Origin: a candidate division WWE3 bacterium CG_4_9_14_3_um_filter_43_9
GTDB taxonomy: Bacteria; Patescibacteriota; CPR3; GCA-002780085
DNA: 7,258 nt
Direction of reading: 5' to 3'
NCBI GenBank assembly: GCA_002791435.1
Contig: PFXB01000120.1
Location: 1 to 7,258, forward strand
Shown one piece after another: positions 6,328 to 7,258 of the stretch. Within the stretch, counting starts at the first letter, position 1. Every line of letters begins with the position of its first letter. Made by a program: the position numbers and the translations under genes. The notes beneath the pieces are model-generated. The model saw only the letters and a program-made list of their open reading frames with translations, did not search any database and was not told the origin of the DNA.

Positions 6328-7162
6328 ATGGATATCTACGCGGGATTTTATAGAAAATCCGCCCGATTCAGATAAATACCTGAATTTTTGGCGACAGAAC
6401 TATTTTGTTCTAACCGCAGTCCGAATACCTCAAACCTCACTGAAAACAATCAACAGAGAAATTAATGATTTAAAGAAAAAAACTTTTAGGACGCATAAAG
6501 TTGAGATAAAATCTGACTGGCTGAGAAACCCGTTTCAGCAGAAAAAACATTACCTCAAACCGTATAAACTGGACAAAAATGATCTGAAAAATTTCGGTGA
6601 TGATTTGTTTACTTTGATTGCCAGGCATCAATCTGATCTGAAAATCATAAGCATTGTTTTTGATAAACGTTATTTCGGAGATAAAAAAAGATCTTCCCTT
6701 GAAGGAAATCCTCTGGTTAAAACGTCGCAGACACTATTTAAGCGACTCCAATATCTGGGAAATAAGAATTTGATTATTTTTGATCAGATGGAATCATCAT
6801 TCAAAGTGACTTCAGGAAAACACAGGCTCATTCTTTCCGTTCTGGAAAATAAAGAAAAAATCGGTGAAATCTTCGTAGATAACTATACCTCAATTGCCAA
6901 CATTGAATTTGCTAAATCATCGCGGGAAAATTTTCTTCAAATGGCCGATATTTGCGGATATCCGATTTATCGCCAATTTGTCCATTACGGAAGACAATGG
7001 TGTTCGCCTAAAATAGAACAACTCAAAATGTACGAGTATTTTGACAAAATACGCCATAATTTTGTTGATAAAAACACCAAGGTGCGCGGAGTGGGACTTG
7101 TCTGCTTGCCGGATATTGAGAAAGTTAATTGGAATATACTCGGGGATGGCCACATCCTTTGA
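6328..7162 (+). pseudogene. DUF3800-family protein with an N-terminal reading-frame break
   Basis: From ATG 6328 the frame reads MDIYAGFYRKSARFR and stops at TAA 6373-6375. The next frame is open without stops from 6320 to TGA 7160-7162 and carries the conserved protein. Joining them by skipping one G in GGG 6342-6344 gives MDIYA-D-FIENPPDSDKYLNFW, then YFVLTAVRIP, VEIKSDWLRNP, SIVFDKRYFGDK and NFLQMADICGYPIYRQF, about 277 residues. These match the order of DUF3800 motifs (PF12686), including the C-terminal ADxxxY/A helix. The usual N-terminal DESG acid motif is absent exactly at the break. The TTG at 6605 is the first start-type codon in the long frame but would discard well-conserved sequence, so I reject it as the start. 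The family's activity is uncertain; it is often placed near RNase H-like proteins and defence genes (recollection, not shown here). Sequencing error, programmed +1 frameshifting or true decay are all possible. Confidence 0.7.
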
Positions 7163-7165
7163 AAC

Positions 7166-7198
7166 AAAAAATCTCCACATTATAAGTGAAGATTTTTT
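7166..7198 (+). terminator. Rho-independent terminator after the DUF3800 gene
   Basis: AAAAAATCT (7166-7174) pairs with AGATTTTTT (7190-7198). After a C/A mismatch, CAC (7176-7178) pairs with GTG (7186-7188) around a 7-base loop. The stem ends in six T on the + strand and six A before it, so it could work in both directions. It begins four bases after the stop codon. Confidence 0.8.
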
Positions 7199-7200
7199 GA

Positions 7201-7247
7201 GGTTAGTTTCCTCGCGGATATCCACATCGTCGAGAGGTGGACTAACC
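7201..7247. repeat. Second long hairpin, function unknown
   Basis: GGTTAGT (7201-7207) pairs perfectly with ACTAACC (7241-7247). It continues through two T-G pairs and a one-base bulge to CCTC (7210-7213) with GAGG (7234-7237), 13 pairs in all, enclosing a 20-base loop that contains the palindrome GGATATCC. No T-run follows. It may be a second termination or stability structure, an inverted-repeat element, or part of a non-coding RNA cut by the window end. Confidence 0.5.
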
Positions 7248-7258
7248 CATTGCTGAGC

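Noticed and set aside
6605..6607. TTG start giving a 185-residue DUF3800 protein
   Set aside because: The frame is open back to 6320, and the upstream part carries family-like sequence (YFVLTAV, VEIKSDWLRNP). Starting here would cut the domain in half.
6954..7223. 10-base direct repeat GCGGATATCC at 6954-6963 and 7214-7223
   Set aside because: The first copy is inside coding sequence, the word is short, and there is no supporting flank similarity; coincidence is likely.
6917..7225. Minus-strand open frame of 102 codons opposite the DUF3800 gene
   Set aside because: It lies antisense to conserved coding sequence, runs through the terminator hairpin, and has no recognisable domain.
5543..7258. 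Integrated element using tRNA-Glu as attachment site
   Set aside because: I searched by eye for a second copy of the tRNA 3' end (GGTTCGAATCCCGTCGGGG) downstream and found none. There is also no integrase in the window.
7199..7258. Hammerhead-type ribozyme on the minus strand (GAAAC next to a closing stem)
   Set aside because: GAAAC and a closing stem are present, but the required CUGAUGA core is not, so the fold does not match.
1..7258. CRISPR array or tandem repeats
   Set aside because: No regularly spaced direct repeats were seen on either strand.

Overview
The window looks like a piece of a small, compact bacterial chromosome. It holds the 3' end of an F-type ATP synthase operon (atpG-atpD-atpC order), a lon protease gene under its own promoter, a tRNA-Glu gene, and two less conserved genes, a NYN-domain protein and a broken DUF3800-family gene. 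All genes lie on the + strand. TGA ends one reading frame and does not interrupt any intact gene, so the standard bacterial code (table 11) fits and the UGA=Gly code of Gracilibacteria/Absconditabacteria does not. The intergenic sequences include a CCTGCC...GGCAGG palindrome and an AAAGTCAAAGGTCAA-type spacer motif. I associate both with Patescibacteria (CPR) and other candidate-phylum genomes, so Patescibacteria is my best guess. This is inference from style and not a phylogenetic result.

Layout. 1-680: atpG (gamma), 5' end outside the window. 681-879: non-coding spacer dominated by nested inverted repeats that fold on paper into a three-way junction (724-827). 880-2268: atpD (beta), with all catalytic motifs. 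2269-2400: spacer with two overlapping hairpins. 2401-2823: atpC (epsilon). An 18-bp perfect inverted repeat flanks atpC (2280-2297 and 2862-2879). 2824-3099: spacer ending in a good sigma70-type promoter (3009-3036) and a short leader. 3100-5436: lon, full length. 5437-5542: spacer with a TATAAT promoter. 5543-5615: tRNA-Glu(UUC), CCA not encoded. 5657-6181: NYN-domain putative ribonuclease; a long imperfect hairpin covers its 3' end. 6182-6327: T-rich spacer. 6328-7162: DUF3800-like gene with a reading-frame break near its N-terminus. 7166-7198: convincing intrinsic terminator. 7201-7247: another long hairpin of unknown role.

How it fits together. The first three genes encode the gamma, beta and epsilon subunits of the F1 sector, in the standard operon order. 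Lon is a separate transcription unit for ATP-dependent protein quality control. The tRNA, NYN and DUF3800 segment looks like accessory material downstream of a tRNA gene, though no duplicated tRNA end (attachment site) is visible here. I did not find a clearly new multi-gene system. The best leads are structural (724-827, 2280-2879, 6151-6197, 7201-7247), plus the DUF3800 frame break, which one small deletion removing its signature motif would explain.
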